DNA of 64,000 bases from JAQUTK01 sp963677415 (GTDB taxonomy: Bacteria; Bacteroidota; Bacteroidia; Bacteroidales; JAQUTK01). The stretch's first letter is position 1. Every line of letters begins with the position of its first letter. Positions 1-8,383 of the stretch are shown piece after piece. The stretch spans positions 35,839 through 99,838 of the forward strand of contig CAXXFJ010000047.1 of NCBI GenBank assembly GCA_963677415.2. The letters are read 5' to 3'. Position numbers and translations under genes: made by a program. The notes under the pieces are model-generated. The model did not search any database. It was not told the DNA's origin and saw only the letters and a list, made by a program, of their open reading frames with translations.

Positions 1-96
1 TTAGGCATTGTCGGAGGCGGATTCTTAAGTGGTTTCTGTGCGGTAGGCTTTTATACAATGATTTTCATTTGGAGAAACCGACGTCGGTTGCTTTAA
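1..96 (+). CDS. C-terminal end of a probable polysaccharide chain-length/export protein (partial)
   Basis: Only the last 31 codons are in the window, ending in TAA. They encode a glycine-rich hydrophobic segment followed by a basic tail (WRNRRRLL), the pattern of the last transmembrane helix and cytoplasmic tail of Wzz/Wzc-type chain-length determinants. The position directly before a Wzy-like polymerase fits that role. The identification rests on context and one helix only, so another membrane protein of the locus is possible. Confidence 0.4.
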   Translation, partial: LGIVGGGFLSGFCAVGFYTMIFIWRNRRRLL

Positions 97-116
97 GTGT
101 TGAAACAAGTTGATTA

Positions 117-1454
117 ATGAGCCCAGAAGCAAGTCATTCGCAGTATAAGTTGTCAGAGCAGACTCCATGTCACTATAACTTGATTTATGTCTATACATTT
201 CTGTTGCTTATTTTTAGTTTTTATTTCTACGAACTGATAGCCTTTGATCCTCTGGATGAAATTTTCGAGGTGCTGTTAGTTCTTATCGCAGGCGTTTATT
301 TGTATGAAGGCAAGTTCCTTAGGCCAAAAAAAGATTTGATTATCTTTGCCTGCATTGCACTATTTTATGTCATTTATTCCTTCTTTATACATTCAAATAC
401 AGCAAAAGGTATTCTTATTGATACGAGTGTTCAACTAAAACCTTATATTGCTTTTTTCGTTTTCTATTATCTAGGCGTACACTTTTCTTTCAAAAAGAAG
501 AAACTTCTGCGCTTTATGCTTATTGGTCTCTTTATTATTTCTCTTTTGGTAACTGTTGTAGGATTTGGCATTGGTGATTTGGTAGGTGCAATGAAACTTG
601 TCTATAGCCATCCTGCTCGTTTCGCTTCAGCACTCGTGATTGTGGCTTTGTATTATCTCTATACCACTGAATATAAACTAAAGAATGCCATTTTTTTTAT
701 AATAATAATCTCTCTTGCATTGTTCTCTGGTAAAGCGAAGACATTTGGTTTCTATACAGTCGCTGTCTTTACGTTATTCATCTATTATTATAGGATAAAA
801 TTGAAATTTGATATCAAAACAGTCTTTCTCATCGTCTTGTTGTTCTCTTTGATCATTATTGCGGCTCGTGACAAATTCTTCTTTTATTTTGTGGATTATA
901 GTATGGATGATGAAGAATCTTTAGCACGCCCTTTTTTGTACTATACTTCTTTCCTTATCTTTATTGATTATTTCCCGTTTGGTTCGGGGCTGGCAAGTTT
1001 TGGCACTTTTGCTTCGGGGTCATCATATTCAGATATTTACTATCAATATGATTTGAACAAGATTTGGGGGTTGAACCCAGATTATCCATTCTTTGTTTCA
1101 GATACATATTATCCATCTCTGGCTCAGTTTGGAGTCTTTGGTCTTATTCTCTTTATCATCTTTTGGATACGAATTATTAGGGAAGCATTGTTTTATCGAA
1201 AGAAAACAGAAGACAGGAAGAACTTTATGATAATAATATTAGTCTTAATGTTCTTTGCTATCGAGTTTATTGCAGATGCGACATTTACCAATAACCGGGG
1301 ATTTGCGGCAATGATTCTTATTGCGTTATGCTTAAATGAAATGAAACATAAGTATGAAAATAGTCCACTGTTAACAGAAAAAGTTGATAAGAATGAGAAG
1401 ACAGATCTGTCTGAAGTGTTGACCGAAAAGAAAGATGATTTATGCGAATACTGA
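117..1454 (+). CDS. Wzy-like O-antigen/capsule polymerase (O-antigen ligase family membrane protein)
   Basis: A 445-residue, very hydrophobic protein with about ten to twelve predicted transmembrane segments and a larger loop at roughly residues 265-335 (region with SYSDIYYQYDLNKIWGLNPDYPF). This is the layout of Wzy polymerases and WaaL-type ligases, which join undecaprenyl-linked repeat units at the periplasmic face of the inner membrane. The tail is charged and cytoplasmic. The gene overlaps the next glycosyltransferase by 13 nt, so the two are translationally coupled. The start has no strong Shine-Dalgarno, as is common in Bacteroides. Polymerase versus ligase cannot be decided from sequence; gene order favours polymerase. 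Confidence 0.7.
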   Translation: MSPEASHSQYKLSEQTPCHYNLIYVYTFLLLIFSFYFYELIAFDPLDEIFEVLLVLIAGVYLYEGKFLRPKKDLIIFACIALFYVIYSFFIHSNTAKGILIDTSVQLKPYIAFFVFYYLGVHFSFKKKKLLRFMLIGLFIISLLVTVVGFGIGDLVGAMKLVYSHPARFASALVIVALYYLYTTEYKLKNAIFFIIIISLALFSGKAKTFGFYTVAVFTLFIYYYRIKLKFDIKTVFLIVLLFSLIIIAARDKFFFYFVDYSMDDEESLARPFLYYTSFLIFIDYFPFGSGLASFGTFASGSSYSDIYYQYDLNKIWGLNPDYPFFVSDTYYPSLAQFGVFGLILFIIFWIRIIREALFYRKKTEDRKNFMIIILVLMFFAIEFIADATFTNNRGFAAMILIALCLNEMKHKYENSPLLTEKVDKNEKTDLSEVLTEKKDDLCEY

Positions 1455-2518
1455 TCACTGCACCAAGCCTGGATATTTCCCGAAATGTAAGTGGCATCTC
1501 CATGGTTACACATACTATACTATCTAATGCAGATGAGAGTCATTGTTATTTCCACTATTTATTGGGAAGACCAGATAAAAGTCCATTTTGGCTTTGGCCT
1601 TTATTGCTGATTAAACAACTTATAAATTACCCCTTTTTTCTTTCTTCACACAAGATAGATGTGGTACATCAGAATCTTCCGTTTAATACAAAAGGAATTC
1701 TTCGAGAATATATTATTAATCTATTTTCCGTGTGGAGTGGGCGTAAAGTGCTACTACATATACACGGTGGGGAATGTCTGATGAAAGGAGTTTCTTCCCC
1801 AATATTAAACCTGCTTGTAAAAGGAATGTTTCGAAGGAGTGATGGCATACTGGTGTTGAGTGCCCTTGAAAAAGAGGCATTACACATTAATTATCCGAAT
1901 GCTAATGTTTCGTTCTTATCCAATGCGATAGATACCGATTATTATAAAAGGAGAGGTGAGCGAAAAAAGGAACATCTGGGAATTCTTTTCATGGGACGCA
2001 TTCATGAGAGCAAAGGTGTGGATGAAATTATAGAAGCGATTCGTCACCTGTATTTTCAGCAACATAATTTTACGTTCTTTCTATGTGGAGAAGGGCCGGA
2101 ACGAGAGCGTATGGTAAAAGAATGTACGGCGATCATGCATGATGACTTTCATTACGAAGGAATAGTATCTGGCGAGAAGAAACTTGAAGTCATGCTTTGT
2201 TCTTCTATATTTATCTTGCCTTCTCGTTACGGAGAAGGATTACCGATGTCGCTTCTTGAGAGCATGGCAATGGGAATCGTTCCAGTTGTGACCAATGATG
2301 CATCCATGAATGAAATAATTAATTCAGGAGACAATGGTCTGAAAGTAGAAAAATATAATGCTGTTGATCTTGCTACCAAGCTTGATTTTCTGATTTTACA
2401 TCCAGAAATGATTGATACAATGGCTGAAAATGCTGTTCGTACCGTTCGAAAGAGTTACGGAATAAAGAACTATATGAAACAACTAAATGAAATATATATG
2501 ACTTTATTTCTGACATAG
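1442..2518 (+). CDS. Glycosyltransferase family 4 (GT-B fold)
   Basis: A 358-residue soluble protein. The N-terminal half has the acceptor-side Rossmann domain with HIHGGE around residue 108. The C-terminal half begins at GILFMGRIHESKGVDEII (about residue 178) and carries the retaining-GT4 nucleotide-sugar motif EGLPMSLLESMAMG (about residue 265), whose two glutamates form the EX7E signature. It probably adds one sugar to the lipid-linked repeat unit on the cytoplasmic side. It overlaps the upstream polymerase gene. Donor and acceptor cannot be read from the sequence. Confidence 0.85.
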   Translation: MRILITAPSLDISRNVSGISMVTHTILSNADESHCYFHYLLGRPDKSPFWLWPLLLIKQLINYPFFLSSHKIDVVHQNLPFNTKGILREYIINLFSVWSGRKVLLHIHGGECLMKGVSSPILNLLVKGMFRRSDGILVLSALEKEALHINYPNANVSFLSNAIDTDYYKRRGERKKEHLGILFMGRIHESKGVDEIIEAIRHLYFQQHNFTFFLCGEGPERERMVKECTAIMHDDFHYEGIVSGEKKLEVMLCSSIFILPSRYGEGLPMSLLESMAMGIVPVVTNDASMNEIINSGDNGLKVEKYNAVDLATKLDFLILHPEMIDTMAENAVRTVRKSYGIKNYMKQLNEIYMTLFLT

Positions 2519-2667
2519 TAATTATTAAACAAAAACTAATCTGGAACGCAATAAAATCAACCCATTCATAGTTATTATAATAAATTTACACACTCTCTAA
2601 TAGTGGAGCTTACTGTGTAAGTGTTTACTGAAAAACGGATAAAAAGGATAAACAAGAGTCAATTCGA

Positions 2668-3174
2668 ATGTTAAACGCAATATATCTCTATCGTATTTCA
2701 CACTGGCTATATGTGCATCATATCCCATTATTACCTAAGTTCTTTCAGCTGCTTATTTTTGTAATTTACAATTGTTCAGTACCTTACAAATGCAAAATAG
2801 GAAAAGGTTCTTTTTTTAATCATGGAGGTATTGGCGTACTCTTGAATAATGGTGTCGTCATAGGAGAGGGGTGTAAGATTGGCAACAATGCATCTATTGT
2901 AGGACAAGGTCCTTACAGACATGTGCCACGATTGGGTAATAAAGTATATGTTGGGCCCGGAGCCGTGATTCAAGGTCCGGTAATCATTGAGGATTATGTG
3001 ATTGTAGCTCCAAATGCAGTAGTGACGCGAAGTGTTCCGGCTTATATGATTGTAGCAGGAGTGCCTGCAAAAATAATAGGAGATTCTCGTAATTTGAATT
3101 ATGACATTTTTAAGAATGAATCCTTTGATGAAGGAGTTAAAGAATATATGAAACCATGTGTGAAGGAAGTTTAA
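2668..3174 (+). CDS. Serine acetyltransferase-like hexapeptide-repeat O-acetyltransferase
   Basis: A 168-residue left-handed beta-helix acyltransferase. Hexapeptide repeats run from about residue 43 to 140 (IGKGSFF, VVIGEGCKIGNNASIVG, VYVGPGAVIQGPVIIEDYVIVAPNAVV), ending in the CysE/EpsH-type sequence VPAYMIVAGVPAKIIG. A short hydrophobic N-terminal helix could attach it to the membrane. Within a polysaccharide locus it most likely O- or N-acetylates a sugar from acetyl-CoA; cysteine biosynthesis is less likely in this setting. It sits 150 nt after the GT4 gene and overlaps the next gene by 19 nt. Confidence 0.8.
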   Translation: MLNAIYLYRISHWLYVHHIPLLPKFFQLLIFVIYNCSVPYKCKIGKGSFFNHGGIGVLLNNGVVIGEGCKIGNNASIVGQGPYRHVPRLGNKVYVGPGAVIQGPVIIEDYVIVAPNAVVTRSVPAYMIVAGVPAKIIGDSRNLNYDIFKNESFDEGVKEYMKPCVKEV

Positions 3175-4166
3175 AGAAAATATTAGTAACGGGAGGATGT
3201 GGAATGATTGGTTCCAATCTTGTGAAGCGATTGATTAATGAAGGTAATGATGTTTATGTGATAGATAATCTATGGAGAGGAAAATTGGAATATCTGAATG
3301 ATGAAAACGGTATACCTGTTATAGATCTCAATACCCACTTTTTCAATCTTGATTTATCCATACCGGATATAGCAGCAGTAATTATTGCTTCAATGGAATA
3401 TGTGATTCATTTGGCAGATATTGTGGCGGGTATCAATTATGTGTTTGCCAATCAAGGCTCTTTGTTCAGAACCAATAACCTGATTAACTCCAATGTGATT
3501 CAGTCTTGCCGTGAAGCCGGAAAAGAACGGATTAAAGGGTTTATATATGTAGGGACAGTTTGTAGTTTCCCGTTGACACGTCAGAATTCGCTGGATCCGG
3601 AACCTCTCCGTGAAGAGGAGCTATATCCTGCGTTACCAGAGTCTGCGTATGGATGGAGCAAACTGATGGGACAGCTTGAAACAGAGTTCCTTGAGAAAGA
3701 ATGTGGCATTCCTACTTCAGTATTGATGTTTCATAATGTATATGGTGCACCTTGCGACTTTGGAGAACGCAGTCAGGTGATTCCCTCGCTGATCCGCAAA
3801 GCAATAAATTATCCGGCAGAACCGTTTCATGTATGGGGTAGCGGGACACAAGGACGTGCATTTATTCATGTCAATGATATTGTCAATGCACTCTGTCTGA
3901 CACTTGATAAAGGACTTTCCAAAGGGACTATTCAGATTGGCCCTTCCGTATGTACTTCCATCAGAGAGATAGCCGAGGCTGTAGTGCGAATTTCAGGCAA
4001 AGAGATTGATATATTCTATGATACGACTAAACCGGAAGGTGACAAAGCCCGATGTGCAGATTATAGTTATGCAAATAAAGTGTTAGGTTGGGAGCCCCAA
4101 GTAATCTTGGAAGAAGGTCTCAAAGAACAATATCTTTGGGTTAAGCAGCAGATTGAAAATAATTGA
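3156..4166 (+). CDS. NAD-dependent epimerase/dehydratase (extended SDR)
   Basis: A 336-residue nucleotide-sugar enzyme. The Rossmann glycine motif TGGCGMIGSN is at about residues 12-21, and the catalytic Tyr-Lys pair lies in SAYGWSKLMG (about residue 168). The C-terminal substrate domain has GRAFIHVNDIV, typical of GalE/RmlB/GDP-mannose-type extended SDRs. It presumably makes or modifies an activated sugar for the repeat unit. The start overlaps the acetyltransferase gene by 19 nt. Epimerase and 4,6-dehydratase activities are not separable here. Confidence 0.85.
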   Translation: MCEGSLKKILVTGGCGMIGSNLVKRLINEGNDVYVIDNLWRGKLEYLNDENGIPVIDLNTHFFNLDLSIPDIAAVIIASMEYVIHLADIVAGINYVFANQGSLFRTNNLINSNVIQSCREAGKERIKGFIYVGTVCSFPLTRQNSLDPEPLREEELYPALPESAYGWSKLMGQLETEFLEKECGIPTSVLMFHNVYGAPCDFGERSQVIPSLIRKAINYPAEPFHVWGSGTQGRAFIHVNDIVNALCLTLDKGLSKGTIQIGPSVCTSIREIAEAVVRISGKEIDIFYDTTKPEGDKARCADYSYANKVLGWEPQVILEEGLKEQYLWVKQQIENN

Positions 4167-4198
4167 TTATTTTTGACGAAAGAAATAGGAGAGATAAT

Positions 4199-4948
4199 AT
4201 GAGCGAAACGTTATACTTTAACGTGAGACTTCAATTTGATAAGGACGTTGTTGATAAGGCTATTCAGGATACGATCCGGGATGGGCAGGTTGGCTATGTG
4301 TGTTCAATAGAGAGTAATAATCTGACAGTAGCTAATACCAATCCCGAGTTTAAGAAGGTCGTCAACGGAGCTTTGGTCAATATATGTGATGGTTCTAATT
4401 TGGCTAAAGTGCTGGGTAAAATTCACAAGCAACCTTTTACCTCGTATATAGGTGCTAACCTATTTACGAAGTACGTACATATGTGCCGCTATCGTCAATA
4501 CTTCTTGGGAAATACACAGGAGATACTTGATGGACTGAAAGAAAATCTTTCAAAAGTGGACCCAAAGATACAGAACATGTGTTTTGAAACATTGCCATTT
4601 CGAAAAGTTGATGATTTTGATTATCAAGCAATTGCGGATAAGATAAATGCAGATGCACCAGATATTATCTGGGTGTCTCTTGGAGCACCAAAGCAGGAAA
4701 TCTTTATGAGCAAACTTCAACCATATCTGAAGAGAGGGGTGATGTTTGGTTTTGGTGCAATCTTCAACTTCAACGCAGGTGGTATCGGACAGGTACGTCG
4801 TGCACCAAAGTGGATGCTGGCACTTCACTTGGAGTGGCTCTATCGTGCTTTTGAGGAACCAAAAAAGAATGTGCCCCGCTATTATCATTTTCTGCAGATT
4901 TTGCCCCGGCTTATTAAAGAAGAACAACTGCGAATCTCTCAACAATAA
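4199..4948 (+). CDS. WecG/TagA/CpsF family glycosyltransferase (GT26)
   Basis: A 249-residue protein. An in-frame ATG lies 36 nt upstream and overlaps the previous gene, but the ATG at 4199 is preceded by AGGAG at a good distance and begins MSETLYFNVR, so it was chosen. Family signatures visible are the N-terminal DGSNLAKVLG region, the PDIIWVSLGAPKQEIFM motif (about residue 160) and FGFGAIFNFNAGGIGQVRRAPKWM (about residue 190). Members transfer ManNAc-type sugars onto undecaprenyl-PP-GlcNAc on the cytoplasmic face. It therefore probably adds the second sugar after the WcaJ-like enzyme encoded next. Confidence 0.85.
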   Translation: MSETLYFNVRLQFDKDVVDKAIQDTIRDGQVGYVCSIESNNLTVANTNPEFKKVVNGALVNICDGSNLAKVLGKIHKQPFTSYIGANLFTKYVHMCRYRQYFLGNTQEILDGLKENLSKVDPKIQNMCFETLPFRKVDDFDYQAIADKINADAPDIIWVSLGAPKQEIFMSKLQPYLKRGVMFGFGAIFNFNAGGIGQVRRAPKWMLALHLEWLYRAFEEPKKNVPRYYHFLQILPRLIKEEQLRISQQ

Positions 4949-4960
4949 AGGCGAATAATC

Positions 4961-6364
4961 ATGAAGCAAAAAAAAGGATATTCGCAGTTCATGACAGGAC
5001 TGATTATTGCATTAGATTTTATTATTCTCAATGCTACTTTTCTTCTTGTGTATTTATTCTTTCGGGATTATATCAATGAAGAAGTGAATAAAAATATTCG
5101 CCCACTGATTTTAATTCTGAATCTGTGTTATGTTCCTTGCGTTGCTGCCATAGGATCTATTTTGCATAAACGTATCGTATTTGCCGAACGGATTACTGCA
5201 AGAGTATTTTACAGCATATTGCTTCATTCTGTGATTTTTCTCACCTGTCTGCAGGTACTGAAACAGGATGATATCTCCCGCCTCTTCTTATTGACTTTTT
5301 ACATTTCTTTCTTTGTTAGTTTACTGGCTGGAAGGCTTGGTGTCCGGTTTGCTTTAAAAATGTATCGAAGCAAGGGGTTTAATTATACAAATGTTATTAT
5401 CATTGGTGGAGGAAAGAACGGCGTTTCCGTAGCAGAAGAGATGATGAGCGATCCCGGGTATGGCTATAAAATTCTCGGATTCTTTGATGATAATCCCGAT
5501 GGATTGCCATCCAATCTGAACTTTTTGGGCACAACGAATGAGGTAGAGGCATACATTTCAGCTGAAAATAATCAAGTAGATGAGATTTATTGCACTTTGC
5601 CCGAGTCAGCAGAGGCAATCATCTTCCGTTTGCTAAACTATTGTGAAAACAATATGATTCGTTTCAATATTGTTCCCGAAGTCAGACGTTATGTAAAGAA
5701 GCGCATGCAAATGGAGCTCCTTGGTGAGATACCAGTCTTGGTGTTGCGTGATGAGCCCTTGCAATCTTATACCAATCGTTTACTCAAACGTGCTTTTGAT
5801 GTCCTGTTCTCATCGTTCTTTTTGATGGTTTGTTTTATTCCGGTTTATATCATAGTAGGATTAAGTGTCAAGATAACTTCCAGAGGGCCTGTTTTCTTTA
5901 AACAAAAGCGAACCGGACGTAATGGGATAGAGTTTTACTGCTATAAGTTTCGCACGATGATAATTAATGATGAAGCGAATGAAAAACAAGCTGTCAGAGG
6001 TGATCCACGCGTTACAAATATTGGGAACTTCCTTCGCAGAAGCAATATTGATGAGATACCACAGTTTTATAATGTACTCAGAGGAGAAATGTCAGTGGTT
6101 GGTCCTCGTCCACACATGTTGCAACACACTATTGAATATTCACAATTGATCGATAAATACATGGTGCGTCATCTTGTAAAACCAGGATTGACAGGCTGGG
6201 CACAAGTGACTGGTTATCGGGGAGAGACAAAAACCCTTGAGCAGATGGAAGGAAGAGTGAAACGTGATGTGTGGTATATTGAAAATTGGACGTTATGGCT
6301 GGATATGAAAATCATCTATCGTACCATAAGAAATATGTTTTCAGGCGAACCTAATGCTTGCTAA
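4961..6364 (+). CDS. Undecaprenyl-phosphate glucose/galactose phosphotransferase, WcaJ-type initiating enzyme
   Basis: A 467-residue polyisoprenyl-phosphate hexose-1-phosphate transferase. It has four N-terminal membrane helices, a nucleotide-binding-like domain starting at IIIGGGKNGVSVAEE (about residue 147), a fifth membrane segment near residue 285, and the catalytic sugar transferase domain. That domain includes KQKRTGRNGIEFYCYKFRTM, RRSNIDEIPQFYNVLRGEMSVVGPRP and KPGLTGWAQVTGYRGET. It loads sugar-1-phosphate onto undecaprenyl phosphate and starts repeat-unit synthesis. It closes the first gene run, 12 nt after the previous gene. Confidence 0.9.
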   Translation: MKQKKGYSQFMTGLIIALDFIILNATFLLVYLFFRDYINEEVNKNIRPLILILNLCYVPCVAAIGSILHKRIVFAERITARVFYSILLHSVIFLTCLQVLKQDDISRLFLLTFYISFFVSLLAGRLGVRFALKMYRSKGFNYTNVIIIGGGKNGVSVAEEMMSDPGYGYKILGFFDDNPDGLPSNLNFLGTTNEVEAYISAENNQVDEIYCTLPESAEAIIFRLLNYCENNMIRFNIVPEVRRYVKKRMQMELLGEIPVLVLRDEPLQSYTNRLLKRAFDVLFSSFFLMVCFIPVYIIVGLSVKITSRGPVFFKQKRTGRNGIEFYCYKFRTMIINDEANEKQAVRGDPRVTNIGNFLRRSNIDEIPQFYNVLRGEMSVVGPRPHMLQHTIEYSQLIDKYMVRHLVKPGLTGWAQVTGYRGETKTLEQMEGRVKRDVWYIENWTLWLDMKIIYRTIRNMFSGEPNAC

Positions 6365-6396
6365 CTCCATCTTGAGAGAATATTTGTGTAAAAAGG

Positions 6397-6427
6397 TTTG
6401 TAATTACGCAAGAAAAGAATACCTTTG
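6397..6427 (+). promoter_or_regulatory. Sigma-ABfr promoter of tRNA-Arg
   Basis: TTTG at 6397-6400 and TACCTTTG at 6420-6427 are separated by 19 nt. This matches the Bacteroides -33/-7 consensus exactly and lies just upstream of the tRNA. Confidence 0.85.
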
Positions 6428-6447
6428 CACTCGCTTTTGAAATAGAC

Positions 6448-6521
6448 GGTCGGGTAGCTCAGCTGGATAGAGCAACAGCCTTCTAAGCTGTGGGTCATGG
6501 GTTCGAATCCCATCTCGATCA
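6448..6521 (+). tRNA. tRNA-Arg (anticodon TCT)
   Basis: The cloverleaf can be drawn by eye. The acceptor stem GGTCGGG pairs with CTCGATC, allowing G-U pairs. The D-arm is AGCTCAGCTGGATAGAGCA, the anticodon stem ACAGC/GCTGT holds loop CTTCTAA with TCT at 6482-6484, and the T-loop is GTTCGAATCCC. The discriminator is A and CCA is not encoded. The tRNA has its own promoter and terminator, so it is transcribed apart from the polysaccharide genes on both sides. Confidence 0.95.
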
Positions 6522-6572
6522 CTCTAAGAGTAATCAGAATAATATTACTAAGAGGTTTTAAAGAAAGTTCAG

Positions 6573-6610
6573 AGCCGTAAGTCTTAAAAAGATTTACGGC
6601 TTTTTCTTTG
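6573..6610 (+). terminator. Rho-independent terminator after tRNA-Arg
   Basis: A 13-bp inverted repeat (AGCCGTAAGTCTT with AAGATTTACGGCT, one G-T pair) and a four-base loop are followed by a T-run. The remaining intergenic DNA to 6912 holds no gene that I can support. Confidence 0.85.
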
Positions 6611-6912
6611 TAACTTTTGACTCTAAAAATAGACTTCTGAAGATTCTTGTTTTGCGTATGTTTTTATATTCATAATCATGAAAAGAAGGCCGTTTACAGA
6701 TGGAGATTTTTGGATACCTGTACATTTAACAAAGTCATAGTCCTTCCTAACCCAAAAAGAGACTTTGTTTGTTTGGGAAGTTCAATTATAGAATTTATCT
6801 TTGCCATCGTTATTATTTCCGCTTTGATTCCGGAGTCTATTTTCAATCAAAAAACAAGAGTGAAAGCAATAATAATGTCTACTAATAGTTATAAGAAAAA
6901 TACCGGAAGGAA

Positions 6913-8172
6913 ATGTTGAAACTTCAATCCCTGCGTAATAATAGGAATATACTAAATAGTACGTTCTACCTTGGAATTATTGAATTTGTCAAGTTGTTGC
7001 TTCCATTCGTTGCATTACCTTATATAATCAGTACTGTTGGCTCCGATAAATATGGATTAATTGTTTTTGTTCAATCCATTGTGGCCTACTTTTCTATTCT
7101 CATCGGTTTCGGTTTCGATATTTCCGCTGTACGTTCCGTTGCTATTTACCGTGATAACAAAAAGGAACTGGGACGCATCGTATTTTCAGTACTCGGAGTA
7201 AAACTAATCCTGTTGTTGATAAGTCTGGCGTTGCTCACTATCATTGTCTTTTCCTTTGGATTCTTCAGAGTAAACGCCATTCTCTTCTATTTTGTATTTC
7301 TCTCTTGTATCTCTGATTTGTTATTTCCTGTCTGGTTCTTTCAGGGAATAGAGAAGATGAAAATAATTACCTTGGTTCAATTTTCCTCTATGTTATTTTA
7401 TGTAGTTACCATATTTCTCTTTGTGAATACAGAATCTGACTATATCTATGTACCACTGCTTCAATCCTGTGGATTGGTATTATCGGGATTACTTGGTTTT
7501 TTTCTGTTGATATGGAAAGAGAAGCTTCCCTTTTCTGTGCCGACCCGTGTCGAACTCGTAGATACATTTAAAGATAGTCTGCCATTTTTTGCATCCCGAT
7601 TCTCAGTAGTCATTAATGCCAATATTGCCAAGACGCTGTCAGGACTTTTTCTTGGCTATCATGAAACGGCTGTATTTGATCTGGCGCAAAAGATAAGCAA
7701 TGCTGCTATGCTCCCCTTATATGTAATTAATCGGGCTATCTTTCCGCACAATGCAAACAAGCAAGATCGGAGGTTTGCAACAAAAGCACTCTTTGCTGTT
7801 AGTATGATTACCATTGTGGTGGCAGTTGCAGATTTTATTTTCTCACCATTTGCCGTCCATTTCTTTGGAGGAGATCAACTCATGGATTCCGTCTTTATCA
7901 CTCGAATTCTCTGTTTGTGGGTGTTAATCTCCGGCGTTTCTATCTATGAAGGTTCTTCAGTACTGGTTGCTTTTGGTCACGTCAAGCCATTCAATTATTC
8001 AGTACTACTTTCCTCCATTGCGCTGTTACTGCTTTATGGCCTCTTTTACCTGACTAATAATTTTACGTTGATTAGTTTTGCCTTTGCTTTGATTTTCTCC
8101 GAAAGTTTTATTGCTATCTATAGACTGTATTTCTGTTTGAAATTCAAACTCTTCTCTTTTCATACCAACTGA
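6913..8172 (+). CDS. Wzx-type oligosaccharide flippase (MOP superfamily)
   Basis: A 419-residue polytopic membrane protein with about twelve hydrophobic segments. The N-terminal signature FVALPYIISTVGSDKYGLIVFVQSIVAYF is typical of RfbX/Wzx polysaccharide exporters of the MOP superfamily. It would flip undecaprenyl-PP-linked repeat units across the inner membrane for the Wzy-like polymerase. GGAAGG lies just upstream of the chosen ATG. It is separated from the earlier glycan genes by the tRNA-Arg unit, so it is probably transcribed independently of them. Confidence 0.85.
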   Translation: MLKLQSLRNNRNILNSTFYLGIIEFVKLLLPFVALPYIISTVGSDKYGLIVFVQSIVAYFSILIGFGFDISAVRSVAIYRDNKKELGRIVFSVLGVKLILLLISLALLTIIVFSFGFFRVNAILFYFVFLSCISDLLFPVWFFQGIEKMKIITLVQFSSMLFYVVTIFLFVNTESDYIYVPLLQSCGLVLSGLLGFFLLIWKEKLPFSVPTRVELVDTFKDSLPFFASRFSVVINANIAKTLSGLFLGYHETAVFDLAQKISNAAMLPLYVINRAIFPHNANKQDRRFATKALFAVSMITIVVAVADFIFSPFAVHFFGGDQLMDSVFITRILCLWVLISGVSIYEGSSVLVAFGHVKPFNYSVLLSSIALLLLYGLFYLTNNFTLISFAFALIFSESFIAIYRLYFCLKFKLFSFHTN

Positions 8173-8383
8173 TTTGTGTTTTTTAGAATATTCTTCTTTT
8201 TGTGTTTGCAAACAAACAATAATCAATAGAAAAATAGTGTTTAATAAGAAATAATAATCTACTTTTACACGTTATTTCTATCAGGTATCAATCCCAATAA
8301 ACGATAGCTATATCGTACGAGGTAATTTGCGCATTCACGTCTGTATTTCCAAAAGAGGACAAGATATTTACAGCCCAACGATT

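Noticed and set aside
4163..4198. Upstream start for the WecG-like gene
   Set aside because: It overlaps the stop of the previous gene and lacks the strong AGGAG found before the ATG at 4199; the extra 12 residues do not look like the family.
6647..6919. 90-codon frame before the flippase gene
   Set aside because: It starts at TTG without a ribosome site, has an unlikely composition and overlaps the flippase start; no family recognised.
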